Part shown: positions 9,701 through 18,384 of the stretch, piece by piece
Position numbering within the stretch: position 1 is the first letter of the stretch
How the letters are laid out: each line of letters opens with the position of its first letter
Source of the DNA: Ectocarpus siliculosus
Lineage: Eukaryota; Sar; Phaeophyceae; Ectocarpales; Ectocarpaceae
Direction of reading: 5' to 3'
Assembly: GCA_000310025.1 (NCBI GenBank)
Contig: FN648615.1
Span: 41,297 to 105,296, forward strand
Length of the DNA: 64,000 bases
The notes under the pieces: generated by a model
Database searches by the model: none
Seen by the model: only the letters and a program-made list of their open reading frames with translations
What the model was told of the DNA's origin: nothing
Program-made: the position numbers and the translations under genes

Positions 9701-11408
9701 CGTCAACTTGTTTCGCCACCGGGGGGTTAACGCGGTATGGACGAGACGTGACGGGTGCACTGCCCGGAGGAACTGTAAGCTTGAAAGGAAAAAGCGAACA
9801 AGATCCAAAGTCGGTGGGGGAACTCGAGAAGACATCATGATACTCGCACAGGACGTTACCAAGCTGAGTGATGACATCCGGAGTCCAACCCGGACCATGG
9901 AGATCAAAAGAAATCTCACGGAGATGGCAGGGGAGCCTATCCCATACGTGGGAAAAACTCTGACGTTGTTCAGACGTCAACCGCTCGAGAAGAGCAGGCG
10001 GAGGCGACGAAAGAGAAGCACTGGCAGAACCAGGGTCCTCTTTGCCGCTTTGCGACGGCGTGGGTCGCTCATGCAAATTATACACGAAGGGGTCCTCAAT
10101 GCGATGCGTGGCAGACGAATCAATGCCATCTGTCGAAACAGGACCCGGAACCCAGCTGCCCGAAGCAGTGGTGGGATCTTGAGCCGCAGATTGAAGACCA
10201 TCGCTCAAACTGTGGCGAGACACAGCACGGAGAGGCACGCGAAGAAGGGGAGCCGAAGCTGTACCCAGAACGTCGCCTGGTTCGAGTGAAGAGATACCCG
10301 CGAGCGGGAGTCGTTGGCAACCATTTTGCACAAAGTGTTCCTCGGAAGAAAACATAGCACATTGTGGAAGCATATCCACGAGATAGTTACCCACGAGGGC
10401 TGGAGAGCCATCGCTGCGTACCAAATTAACCGGAACAAGGCTATGTTCAGGGTGAAGTTGGACGGAATGTTTTCCAGCATAGCGAAGCTGGTAGTTGCCA
10501 TCTGTGGAAGACAAATCGTGAGCAAATGCGGTGGCACCGCAACTGCTATGCTGAGCCAGGGTAAGCTCACCAAAAACACGGTCACCAGGGCGTTTGGCAC
10601 GCAAAGTGCGGTAAGAGCGGTCGCTAAACCGCATCCAACTGTCTCTCCCAAGGAGCACGTCATGATGCATAGCACCATCGGGAACAACGTACGCCCAAAC
10701 AGCGAGAGAGGAAGTAGGAAGGCGCTTGCGAAGAAACTGCACGCTCAAACGGACAATAGTCGAAGTTTGAAGTGGAGCAGATTCGCCGAAACCTCCCCAA
10801 CAGCGAGGTTGGGTTTGTTTCTCAGACAACGACGAAGCGGCCGAAGCGGCTTTCATGGATTCCCACGCAGATGCACTAATAAAAGACTGCGGGGAACCCG
10901 TGTCTAAAAGAGCAACACATCCAAACTGAACAGAAGCTGAACCACTGTGAGTGAGGATTTGGGTGGTGAAAGAGTCATCATCGATGGTAACAACACCATC
11001 AACCAAATCCGGACCTTGCTCAGGAAGCAAAGAAGAGGAAGAGGATGGCTGAGGGCACCCGGAAGACACGGCCCAAACAGCGGTGTCATGATCCGATGGA
11101 ACATTCGCAGCGTATTGTGAAAACGACGCGAATCGTTCAGTCGACGGAGGGGTTGAGGCCATCCGAAGACGCTGGTGTGTAGAAGGGCTAACTTCATAAA
11201 CCGCGTTATGTTGAGACGACGTCGAAACGTGGTCGTTGGGAGGCAGCAAACGAGAGCTGCGCTCGGGCGGCGGGGCATTGCACCGCAAAAGACTGCGTAC
11301 TCGTTGAAGGGCATTGCCCAACAAATTGAGGCCACGCCATCGAGAGGTGGATAGAGCGTCGGGATCATCGGCTTGAAGGCCAATGCCCCAAATACGGTCG
11401 TAAGGACT
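6657..11408 (-). CDS. pol: Pol main frame: NADAR end, protease, reverse transcriptase, RNase H, integrase N-part
   Basis: The reading frame opens by chance at 11882, but homology starts near 11408 with the last part of NADAR (SPYDRIWGIGL, NLLGNALQRVR). Then follow an aspartic protease with ALLDTGS (about 10900), RT with VASYLDDLIVF (9298-9309 codes YLDD), and RNase H starting at RLYCDASRDGFGG and ending GNADFLSRLP near 8500. A spacer of about 400 residues rich in Ser/Pro/Thr precedes the integrase. The integrase has an HHCC zinc site (CHADASCHLG...HCLRCQ) and the core motifs SVDYFGP and LSDNGSQF. The frame is lost at about 6773 inside the integrase core and stops at 6657. These are the enzymes that copy the RNA and insert the cDNA. 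Confidence 0.93.
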   Translation of the reverse strand, partial: SPYDRIWGIGLQADDPDALSTSRWRGLNLLGNALQRVRSLLRCNAPPPERSSRLLPPNDHVSTSSQHNAVYEVSPSTHQRLRMASTPPSTERFASFSQYAANVPSDHDTAVWAVSSGCPQPSSSSSLLPEQGPDLVDGVVTIDDDSFTTQILTHSGSASVQFGCVALLDTGSPQSFISASAWESMKAASAASSLSEKQTQPRCWGGFGESAPLQTSTIVRLSVQFLRKRLPTSSLAVWAYVVPDGAMHHDVLLGRDSWMRFSDRSYRTLRAKRPGDRVFGELTLAQHSSCGATAFAHDLSSTDGNYQLRYAGKHSVQLHPEHSLVPVNLVRSDGSPALVGNYLVDMLPQCAMFSSEEHFVQNGCQRLPLAGISSLEPGDVLGTASAPLLRVPLRAVSRHSLSDGLQSAAQDPTTASGSWVPGPVSTDGIDSSATHRIEDPFVYNLHERPTPSQSGKEDPGSASASLSSPPPALLERLTSEQRQSFSHVWDRLPCHLREISFDLHGPGWTPDVITQLGNVLCEYHDVFSSSPTDFGSCSLFPFKLTVPPGSAPVTSRPYRVNPPVAKQVDAILDQYLAAGLIQHSTSPYSSPLVVIPKKSGGVRITVNYRKLNKLCALSQLPIPRVDDTLDKLLKGRIYSLFDMKSSFHQITVHRDTIPLTAFVTSSGLFEWLKMPQGSSAAPGWFCKVVNEVIKNLHGVASYLDDLIVFDDNPASHVDTMRALFERLRTHNLKLTPPKATIGATEADFLGHTISPDGVRPNGAKVAALTQMPMPKDVKQLRSLLGGLSYYRKFLPNMATRIRPLTTLLKKQATFAFTPAMEQAVRVLLSELANPPVLVYPDWDAVTDGSRPFRLYCDASRDGFGGTLEQEQPDGSIRPIVFISRATLDSERHWTPLDLEAGSIVWCIKRLRGYLWGTKFRIFTDHKSLEHFAKVGENNARVQRWLEFLTAYNYTLEYRKGSANGNADFLSRLPIDAAECDRSGRSRLTPDDDEESVFFIRSCGLTPSGHRAVGVGLGGLVPASPTSVLGGLAPSTDDFVDFRRHGPRLSPSGLSSPPGIWNIAPWPSINSRGLSPSLRRLSDRTLDWSGSLHSSVEDILALEPESSPAVSPTAASRRPLDPTQLISTRTRRRTAVVAGTPLPPVDYGFSEDTPAPTRISASPRSFRRSRPAQSASTAPPVLTRLVSTPGSDASISDLPTPLARGTGLASSTHPATSVAPAQQSSAAPDSSESSTRLVSTTCTPSSSVSAATLPSGGLQPEPQESAPSSIEAALHSSADLAFRASVERFSHADWAREQRNEPVCDAAIRFILLGRPSALPSDFLDHLPSARRPSLSEIRDLSNKGRLHVDDDGLVLLVRKQTAPPSSTTTRPGGRAARLLNDEPIRIYVPMLMRPWIMQACHADASCHLGAARTLSMLERFYWWVGMSVCTKWWVRHCLRCQARKSSRQTPRWPTLCLPLPSGPGVSVSVDYFGPLPLTPRGNTYILLFTDRFSRRADMYAVTAAEFTAEGTADVLVNRYIPLWGCPLSLLSDNGSQFCSKLSQAVYAPSGYTQSGYQLLPSQRQWGCGARQSHYGSDVGYGRQ

Positions 11409-13065
11409 AGGCTTCGGCAAGGATTTTGTCGCCAGATCCGAGAAGATGCTCGCGCAACTCGGAGTTTTGACTAAATTTTGCGTAAGAGCCAGTGAGCACA
11501 ATATTTTCGCGCTCCTGTTCCCAAAGTGATGGGTCGAAACCACGGACACCTCGGCCAAACTTCTTGTGTAAGGCAGGATCGGACACGCGCATGATGTTTT
11601 GTAAAGCGCAATGGTCTTCGAAAAGACGAGCTTTTTCCGCAGCGAAAAACTGCTCAGCACACGAGTATACCACTCCATCGACCACAAAAGTCGACGGGGT
11701 CCATTGGGAAAAGGGAGAGGGGGGCTGCCAAAAGAAGACCATATCAGGAGTACAATACTCGTTAGATGGGTCGAAGACAGCGGGAACTGCAGGAGTCGAA
11801 ACACCTGGAGTGCGGTCAGCCGAAGCTGAGGTTGCAGCCGAAGCTGATGTAGTCGAAGCGGAGGCAGCCGAAACGCCCGCATTGTAATTTACGGCGTGAA
11901 CGTCCATGGGGACGGTCTCGGACATGCCAGAGACCGGCGAAGAATCGGCCGGAGCCGGATTGGTCGCAATAATTGGGCCAGCGACATGACGTTGGGTGCG
12001 CCCCAATTCTAAACCTGAAGAAACGCCTCGTAAGGTGTCATTCAACAGGTTGCTTTCGCTAGAAACGGCCGCCAAGGCCGGGTCGGTTAAAGAACCAAAC
12101 CGGGCGTGGTGCTCCTGGCCATTCCTCCGTGACAAGGTACGCGAGACCGCCGGCTGTTCGGAGGTCACTCCGGGAGGGTCCTCCCGAAGCGGTGGTGTCA
12201 ACACTGTCGACGTCGGTCGCGGCGGCCTGGTATCGGGCGCCGTGGGGCGAGCGTGCGTCGGAAGGGATGGAGCGTCCGAAGACGATCCATGGTCGAAATA
12301 TCTCGTGGCGGAATCTGATGATGTTCGGCGGTCAGGACCAAGAGAACAACGCGATTCGAAACCAGGCGAATTTGACCCTGTAACTTGCCGGTCGGAACCA
12401 GTCAAGTTAGCTACCGGTGCAACAATCGAGGGCGAACCCTCAACGGAAGCGAGCACAGACGAGTTGAGCGTATCCGAAGATTCACCCGAGGTAACCAATT
12501 CAGGCGATTCCTCTTCAATCGTCCAAAGCGCATGGCTACGGCCGGTCTGATCTGCAGACGACGGGGGGAGCGAACGAGCGGTGCCCGACAAACGAGCGGT
12601 ACTCGATGGCCCCGAAGGTCCTACGGTTCTGTTCCCGCACCTCAAGACAGCACTCGCGCCAGACTGGTTAATTTCTGACGGAGAGCCAGCCCGAAGAGGC
12701 AGAGACGCAGAGGTGGCAGATGATAAGTGCGATGTAGAAGGTGGGACGAGAGCATTTGTCTGGATACCGACCTGATCGACACTGGGGAAAACAACGGGTA
12801 CCGAAGTATGGTTGTTATTGTACGGCACCGAAGTACCAGAAGGGATAACATTCACCGAAGTGCGGTTATCGTTGCGTAGGACCGAAGTGCTAGAGGCAAC
12901 AGTGTGTGACGGCGCGACAGATACCGAAGTATTGTCGTTGTTGCATAAAACCGAAGTATTAGAGGCAACAGAGCGTGACACACGAGCGTCTTGTGATGAA
13001 CGAGATGAGGTCCCCGAAGATGCTGAAGGCGGTCCGGGGGAAGTAGGCGAACCACCACCGATGAG
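11407..13065 (-). CDS. NADAR/YbiA-like domain with disordered N-terminus, between Gag and Pol
   Basis: This frame is open directly after the Gag TGA and in the same frame, for 552 codons, ending in TAG 11407-11409. The first two thirds is Ser/Thr/Pro-rich with TSV repeats. From about 11742 it is a NADAR domain (DUF1768, YbiA-like) with FFWQPPSPFSQW, VDGVVYSCAEQFF, AEKARLF, LWEQERENIV, AKFSQN and LAEA. The domain is completed in the Pol frame (SPYDRIWGIGL), one base further on. Known NADAR proteins are glycosidases acting on riboflavin precursors or on ADP-ribosylated guanine; the conserved E of AEQFF and the WG motif are present. The only ATG in frame is at 11925, so expression needs readthrough, an internal start or splicing. 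Confidence 0.82.
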   Translation of the reverse strand, partial: LIGGGSPTSPGPPSASSGTSSRSSQDARVSRSVASNTSVLCNNDNTSVSVAPSHTVASSTSVLRNDNRTSVNVIPSGTSVPYNNNHTSVPVVFPSVDQVGIQTNALVPPSTSHLSSATSASLPLRAGSPSEINQSGASAVLRCGNRTVGPSGPSSTARLSGTARSLPPSSADQTGRSHALWTIEEESPELVTSGESSDTLNSSVLASVEGSPSIVAPVANLTGSDRQVTGSNSPGFESRCSLGPDRRTSSDSATRYFDHGSSSDAPSLPTHARPTAPDTRPPRPTSTVLTPPLREDPPGVTSEQPAVSRTLSRRNGQEHHARFGSLTDPALAAVSSESNLLNDTLRGVSSGLELGRTQRHVAGPIIATNPAPADSSPVSGMSETVPMDVHAVNYNAGVSAASASTTSASAATSASADRTPGVSTPAVPAVFDPSNEYCTPDMVFFWQPPSPFSQWTPSTFVVDGVVYSCAEQFFAAEKARLFEDHCALQNIMRVSDPALHKKFGRGVRGFDPSLWEQERENIVLTGSYAKFSQNSELREHLLGSGDKILAEA

Positions 13066-16000
13066 TCATCCGCTGCGAGAACGACCACCATTTTGGAAGT
13101 TGCCAGGTTGACGGGCATTGTGATTGGTCGAAACCATGATGCCAGACGAAGGACCGGTGTGTGCATGTGTTTGTGGTTGATAGAGGGACAGAGCACCAGT
13201 GTGGTTGGTGTTGATCGAAGGGTGTTGCTGAGGGTGAGAGTTACCCGCAGAATTTCCTGGGGCATACCCACCGTTGTGCGATTGTGTCTGATGAGTGTGA
13301 GGGGAACTACCACCGTCGGAACGGCGATTCCCAGCGTGGTTTCGACGCTGAGAGGACGAAGAGGAAGAGCGCTGGTGGCGTCTACCCTGATTGTTTTGGC
13401 GGTTGTCCGCTCTTTTTCGTCGAAAAGACCGCATACGGCCTTGCCAACGTCTAAAAGCAGCAGAATCGTCATTGAGGAGACCCAACTCGGGGTTCAATAA
13501 CCCACTAGAATTCGTGAACGGTGCAACGCATTGCTTCATGGAATGGTCTTCACCCGAGCAGTTCAGACAGCGATTCCTGTTTTCGCGGAAGGCTTGCGAG
13601 CGAGCCTCTTGTGTCAACAAAGGAGTCCACAAAAAAGGATCCTCCGTGTTACGAAAACTAGAAGTGAGAGCGTATACATCAGACCAATCGGCTTGCGAAG
13701 CAGGCCAAGAATTATAGTTGCGTGTGAAAGGGTCAGCGTCGTGCGATTGTACCGGCAAAACTACAGGGTTCTGAGCGGAACCTGGTGCCCACTGGCCCGA
13801 AGGCGCGGGGGCGCGGTGTTGGGACCGCCGAGGCTGCGAGGAGCCACGCGTCGAAGACAACGAAAAATAAGATGAACCGCCGATAGCCGGGGTTTTATTT
13901 GTCGCTAGAGGCGCGAACGCCTCCCACATATCCGCAATCGACGCAAAGGGGGTGACGGCCGTGGCCAGAGCACCCGGGTACAAAATCGGAGACAAACTCG
14001 GAAATTGCTTGCAGACCGAATGCCGCACTATTTCTAGGACCATGGATACACTAGGGGCCAAAGTACGCTCAGAGCCAGTCACAGACGAAACCAACAAACG
14101 AAAAGCACGAAGGTAATCCGCGAAAGAAGTACCATCTGCTACTCCAAATTGTTGAAGCCTCAAAAACGACTCTTGACGGTCGCCGACATCAAATTGCTCC
14201 GCAAGATGACGCAATAGCAACTGAAAAGCTTCTGGTCCGGTAGCGCCGCTGTCCAAGCTTCTCTTCACCTGCTGAAAGTAATCAGCAATGGAAAGGACAA
14301 GATCGGCAGTGGAGGGCTTGTCAGGGGTGATCGCACCCGAAAGTTTCTTTTCGAGAGGCCGTTCCCATCCAGGCACGTAATCAGTACTGTCCAACCCTTC
14401 GCTTTGGTCATCACACAGCAACAATATGTCGGACAAGGCCGTTCGTGTTGTGCGGATGAGCTGTTGGTAGCCGTCCCCAGGCAACAAAGTTGAAGGGAAG
14501 GGCATGGTAGCGACATTTCCAACTTTTTTCAAGTTCAGAGTGATGTACGCCCGTTGGACAGTAACTACGTGAGCCTTGCGAACTGCCGAAGCAGCCGCAT
14601 CTACGGTGGCTTGACGAGCATGTGCAATGTTGGAAGAAAGTGGCAAGACACTATCATCCGAAACGACAGGGGGTGCAGCAGCTGCAACCGAAGGAGCAGC
14701 AGGCGGAACACGATCCCAAGACGGTACAACATGATGAACATCTTGTACGGGCACAAAAGTGGAAGGGGGGGTGGGGTTTGAGAACCCGGGGTTGTGTGCG
14801 ATTCCTGAGCCTACAGCATAATCAGCGGTAGAAAAAACAGGAGGTGCGACAGTTTCCGAAGAAACGGGGGGGGCCGAAGCCTGTGGCATGTTCGAAAACG
14901 CAACACGAGTTTCCGAAGAAACGGGGGGGGCCGAAGCCGGAAGGTTCGAAAACGCAACAGGAGTTTCCGAAGAAACGGGGGGGGCCGAAGCCGGAAGGTT
15001 CGAAAACGCAACAGGAGTTTCCGAAGAAACGGGGGGGGCCGAAGCCGGAAGGTTCGAAAACGCAACACGAGTTTCCGAAGAAACGGGGGGGGCCGAAGCC
15101 GGAAGGTTCGAAAACGCAACACGAGTTTCCGAAGAAACGGGGGGGGCCGAAGCCGGAGGGACAAAATCATCACGCAACAAAAAACGAGCATCCGAAGTTG
15201 CGTCCATGAGGGACGGAACTACTTGCCTTTGACGACCTGGTTTGCGGGGCAAGCTGGTGTCCGAGCCTGACCCGGTCTTGCTCTTGTTCTTGGAGCCACG
15301 AGCGCCATCCCCGCCACGCTTGGCAACCTTTTTGTCCCGGCTCCCGCCTGCCGAAGTCGAGCTCCAGCCAGACTCATCTCCCGAACTACCAGGACCATTC
15401 TCTCGACTCGAACGTGGCGGTTGTGTCTTCTTGGCTCGACCCGGCGCCGGCTGCTGGAACCCATAGGAAGCCTCTAAAGGCGGACTGCTGCAGCCAGGGT
15501 ACACCACCGGAGCAGTGGCACGGGCGTTGGCCGTTCGCATGCCAGCGAGGAAACGGCCGGCCAGATCCCGAAGATCCGGACGGGAGGCGTTAGCCACATC
15601 CACCGCCTGCTGTATGGTGGCGGCCGCCGGCAACGCGATGGCCACTTCCGTGGCCAAGTCCCTCACCGATTGGCTATCTTCGGGGAGGAAGTTGAACTGC
15701 TGGAACTGCGCAACATCGGCTAGCTTAGCCGGGGTGAACCTGAAATCACCGGGCTCGAACGCGACGGGGCCACGTCGCGAAGACGAGGAGCGGGTGACCG
15801 GGCTGGAAGAAGCGGCAGCCGCATACGTGCGGGACGAGGCGGCAGGGATGGACGGTGTCGGCGCAGCTCGCCCACTTGCCCCGAAGGGGCGAGGTGACCG
15901 CTCCGCCCGTACGCGGAGATCTTGCTCCCTCTGGACTGCGGCCTGACGACCTGCTTCAACTAGCGCATCTTCTTTTCGCCTGTCGGCCGTGAGGGTGGCG

Positions 16001-18249
16001 GCCAGTTGAGCCCGCCGGCGGTCGTGCTCTTTGAGCACCTCCTCCAACTCAACAATTGAATTGGAGTTAGTGGCACGGGCGGCGCGCAAAGACCGGAGCT
16101 GTCGGTCTCGGGCGGTGTTTTCTTTTTCGTAGTCCGAGTCAATGAGGTCGTACGCGGCTTGTTGGGCCGCCGCACGGTCGGCGTCGACCGCCTCACCACT
16201 CGCCACGCGAACGGCGTCCGTCCAGGCCGCCGCTCGCGCCGCGCCATCCATGAAACGCCAGAGCGCCTCGGGGACCCATGTTGGACATGCATCCGTGGCC
16301 GAAGCCGTAGCCGAAGCAGTGGCCGAAGCCGTGGCCGAAGCCGTGGCCGAAGCCGTGGGTACTGCCGAAGCAGGGGTGGCGGCCGAAGCCGAGGGCGCCG
16401 CCGAAGCAGCAGTGGTGGCCGAAGCCGAGGGTGCCGCCGAAGCAGCAGTGGTGGCCGAAGCCGAGGGTGCCGCCGAAGCAGCAGTGGTGGCCGAAGCCGC
16501 CAACGCCGCGGGGGGTAGAGCCATCTGGACAGACTCAGCCGGCCGGCCGGTGACGGCAGACCTTGTTCCGCCACCGGTGGTGGAGTCCCGAAGCTCGGGA
16601 GTCGAAAGCCGAGCTGAAGATGTCGGCTCGTGCTTGGGGGCCGGGGTCGTGGTTACCATGGTGCTGAGAAGGCCGTGGAGATGGCGATTATAGCGCTCTG
16701 CGATTGCGAGACGATGCAAGGCATCAGCCGTAGCAGCACGTTCATGCGAAGTGGAAAGCATGGGGGGGGGTGGGGGCACGGCGTAAGGGTAAGGGGAAAG
16801 GGTAGGGGCAGAGGGTACTGCTGAAACAACCGAGGTCGCAGCTAGGGGCGCCGAAGCGGGAGCTAGCATGGCAGAGTCGGTCGAAACGGTAGGATCGAAA
16901 CCCGCCGTGTGAACACGTGAATCTGTGGAAAATGCGAGCAGAGGCGTATCTACTGGCATAGAAACAGCGGTGTTTACAGCAGCCGAAGCCGCTGACACAG
17001 GGTTCTGTGTGGAAGTAGTGTGGGCGGGGAAAGGGGCAGACGACACTGTACGCAGGGTCGAAACGGTGCGAATAGGCGGAGCTGCAGGAATATTAGCATC
17101 GCCAGCAGTCGAAACTGTGAGCAGGGGCGGAGCTAATGAAATGGGCAAAAGTACACGTGCAGCAGTCGAAACCGCAGAGACAGGTGCACCAGTAGTGGGA
17201 ACATGATAGGCATGTGGGGGGGCAGACGTCACAGCAGTACGCAGCGTCGAAACGGTACGCAAAGGTGGGGCGGCTAAGGCAGCAGCACCGCGAACAGTCG
17301 AAACTGTGGGTAGCGGCGGAGCTAAAGGGATGGGGGCAAACACACCTACAGCAGTCGAGACCGCAGGGACAGGCACATTAGCAGTCGAAACTGCACGTGT
17401 AGTCGAAACTACTGAAGCTAAAGCATCGGAGGCAAACGAAATGGCCTGTGTGGGCGAAACCACGGGATCAGATGCAGTAGAATCAACCGAAAGAGCTGGG
17501 GTAGACGAGGCTACTGTGGGGAGTGTACCAGAGGCAATCGAAATCGCCCGTGTAGTCGAAACTACTGGAACAGTGGTTGGTAATGCGGCGGAATCTGCAA
17601 GCGGTGATGTCACTGAAGCAGGTGCACGACGGTCACGAAGCCGTTGAGCGCGAGCCGCTGCTTGTACACGATCGCTACGAGAAGAAAAAGGGGGAATCGC
17701 CGGCACTGTATAGTCGAACTGCAACGTGCTGCGAGAAGCCGAGCGACTGGACAAGCGTGGTACTACAGGGCCAGCAACATGGTCGAAACCGATGTCGGTC
17801 CCAAGAGCAGGGTGCTCAACGGTGGATGGGGCGAGAGGAAAATTCGAGTCGACATGTGGTTCACGCGGGAATTCAGAAAGCTCATCACCAGCAGCCGTCG
17901 AGACGGACTGCTGTTGTACACCCAAAGACACAGAGGCAGGAACCGAAGTTCCAGGTGTGGGTGCTGGCGGTTTGAGGACAGCACCCACGGGGTTAGCGTC
18001 GACCGAAGCCGGCGAGGCGAACCTCTCCCGAATGCGTTGAGCGCGAAGCTCTGACAAACGAGCGGCATCGGCAACAGGGTCAGCGGCACGAGCACCGTCC
18101 GAAGACAGCAGCAGCTGTGTGGCCTGACGGCCAGCTGCCGGGGACCCGAAGGTCGCTACGCGAGGCGATGACACTGGCGAACGCGAACGTTCAGAATGCT
18201 CAGGGCTCGCCGAAGCGGAGTCCGATGAGCCGACGCTAGATTGAGACAT
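13066..18249 (-). CDS. gag: Gag polyprotein
   Basis: The frame is open from inside the LTR, but the first ATG is at 18249 (MSQSSVGSSDSAS), so I start there: 1727 residues, very long for a Gag. The N-terminal half is disordered and rich in Ser, Ala, Thr, Val and Pro with several tandem repeats. A charged coiled-coil-like stretch (EELEVLKEHDRRR region) lies near 16050. A capsid-like helical region (VQRAYITLNLKKVG to FASIADMWEAFAPL) follows. A CCHC zinc knuckle, CLNCSGEDHSMKQC, lies near 13540. The stop is TGA at 13066-13068, followed by an open frame. It should package the element RNA into particles. Confidence 0.88.
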   Translation of the reverse strand: MSQSSVGSSDSASASPEHSERSRSPVSSPRVATFGSPAAGRQATQLLLSSDGARAADPVADAARLSELRAQRIRERFASPASVDANPVGAVLKPPAPTPGTSVPASVSLGVQQQSVSTAAGDELSEFPREPHVDSNFPLAPSTVEHPALGTDIGFDHVAGPVVPRLSSRSASRSTLQFDYTVPAIPPFSSRSDRVQAAARAQRLRDRRAPASVTSPLADSAALPTTVPVVSTTRAISIASGTLPTVASSTPALSVDSTASDPVVSPTQAISFASDALASVVSTTRAVSTANVPVPAVSTAVGVFAPIPLAPPLPTVSTVRGAAALAAPPLRTVSTLRTAVTSAPPHAYHVPTTGAPVSAVSTAARVLLPISLAPPLLTVSTAGDANIPAAPPIRTVSTLRTVSSAPFPAHTTSTQNPVSAASAAVNTAVSMPVDTPLLAFSTDSRVHTAGFDPTVSTDSAMLAPASAPLAATSVVSAVPSAPTLSPYPYAVPPPPPMLSTSHERAATADALHRLAIAERYNRHLHGLLSTMVTTTPAPKHEPTSSARLSTPELRDSTTGGGTRSAVTGRPAESVQMALPPAALAASATTAASAAPSASATTAASAAPSASATTAASAAPSASAATPASAVPTASATASATASATASATASATDACPTWVPEALWRFMDGAARAAAWTDAVRVASGEAVDADRAAAQQAAYDLIDSDYEKENTARDRQLRSLRAARATNSNSIVELEEVLKEHDRRRAQLAATLTADRRKEDALVEAGRQAAVQREQDLRVRAERSPRPFGASGRAAPTPSIPAASSRTYAAAASSSPVTRSSSSRRGPVAFEPGDFRFTPAKLADVAQFQQFNFLPEDSQSVRDLATEVAIALPAAATIQQAVDVANASRPDLRDLAGRFLAGMRTANARATAPVVYPGCSSPPLEASYGFQQPAPGRAKKTQPPRSSRENGPGSSGDESGWSSTSAGGSRDKKVAKRGGDGARGSKNKSKTGSGSDTSLPRKPGRQRQVVPSLMDATSDARFLLRDDFVPPASAPPVSSETRVAFSNLPASAPPVSSETRVAFSNLPASAPPVSSETPVAFSNLPASAPPVSSETPVAFSNLPASAPPVSSETRVAFSNMPQASAPPVSSETVAPPVFSTADYAVGSGIAHNPGFSNPTPPSTFVPVQDVHHVVPSWDRVPPAAPSVAAAAPPVVSDDSVLPLSSNIAHARQATVDAAASAVRKAHVVTVQRAYITLNLKKVGNVATMPFPSTLLPGDGYQQLIRTTRTALSDILLLCDDQSEGLDSTDYVPGWERPLEKKLSGAITPDKPSTADLVLSIADYFQQVKRSLDSGATGPEAFQLLLRHLAEQFDVGDRQESFLRLQQFGVADGTSFADYLRAFRLLVSSVTGSERTLAPSVSMVLEIVRHSVCKQFPSLSPILYPGALATAVTPFASIADMWEAFAPLATNKTPAIGGSSYFSLSSTRGSSQPRRSQHRAPAPSGQWAPGSAQNPVVLPVQSHDADPFTRNYNSWPASQADWSDVYALTSSFRNTEDPFLWTPLLTQEARSQAFRENRNRCLNCSGEDHSMKQCVAPFTNSSGLLNPELGLLNDDSAAFRRWQGRMRSFRRKRADNRQNNQGRRHQRSSSSSSQRRNHAGNRRSDGGSSPHTHQTQSHNGGYAPGNSAGNSHPQQHPSINTNHTGALSLYQPQTHAHTGPSSGIMVSTNHNARQPGNFQNGGRSRSG
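14838..15165 (-). repeat. 54-bp tandem repeats within gag
   Basis: About six units of 54 bp encode an 18-residue period built on ASAPPVSSET and VAFSNLP. The frame is kept throughout. Each unit has a run of eight G on the plus strand, so copy number may vary. Confidence 0.9.
16290..16505 (-). repeat. 12-bp and 36-bp tandem repeats within gag
   Basis: Five short units coding SATA are followed by three to four 36-bp units coding ASAAPSASATTA. They keep the frame and lengthen the disordered part of Gag. Confidence 0.85.
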
Positions 18250-18370
18250 ACCGATAAGCGAGGCAAAGCTAAACTGTGGTTGGGACGAAAGCGCAAAAAA
18301 CTGCAGCAGCAGCCTAAAGCACCAAACCGCGCCAAAACACAACCAAGCGAGACAACACCGTACGAATAAG

Positions 18371-18382
18371 CCGACAACGCCA
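18371..18382 (-). promoter_or_regulatory. Candidate tRNA primer binding site
   Basis: Two bases inside the 5' LTR the minus strand reads TGGCGTTGTCGG. It begins with the TGG that pairs with a tRNA CCA end and has the usual place and length. The matching tRNA was not identified. Confidence 0.45.
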
Positions 18383-18384
18383 AG

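Noticed and set aside
11430-11882. Pol frame 11882-11430 as coding
   Set aside because: Its translation (Leu/Arg/Pro-rich) shows no homology. The NADAR domain is in the other frame over this stretch.
14844-15209. Plus-strand repeat ORF (EFPKKRGGPKPEGSKTQ units) as a gene
   Set aside because: It is the reverse-strand shadow of the 54-bp repeats in gag.
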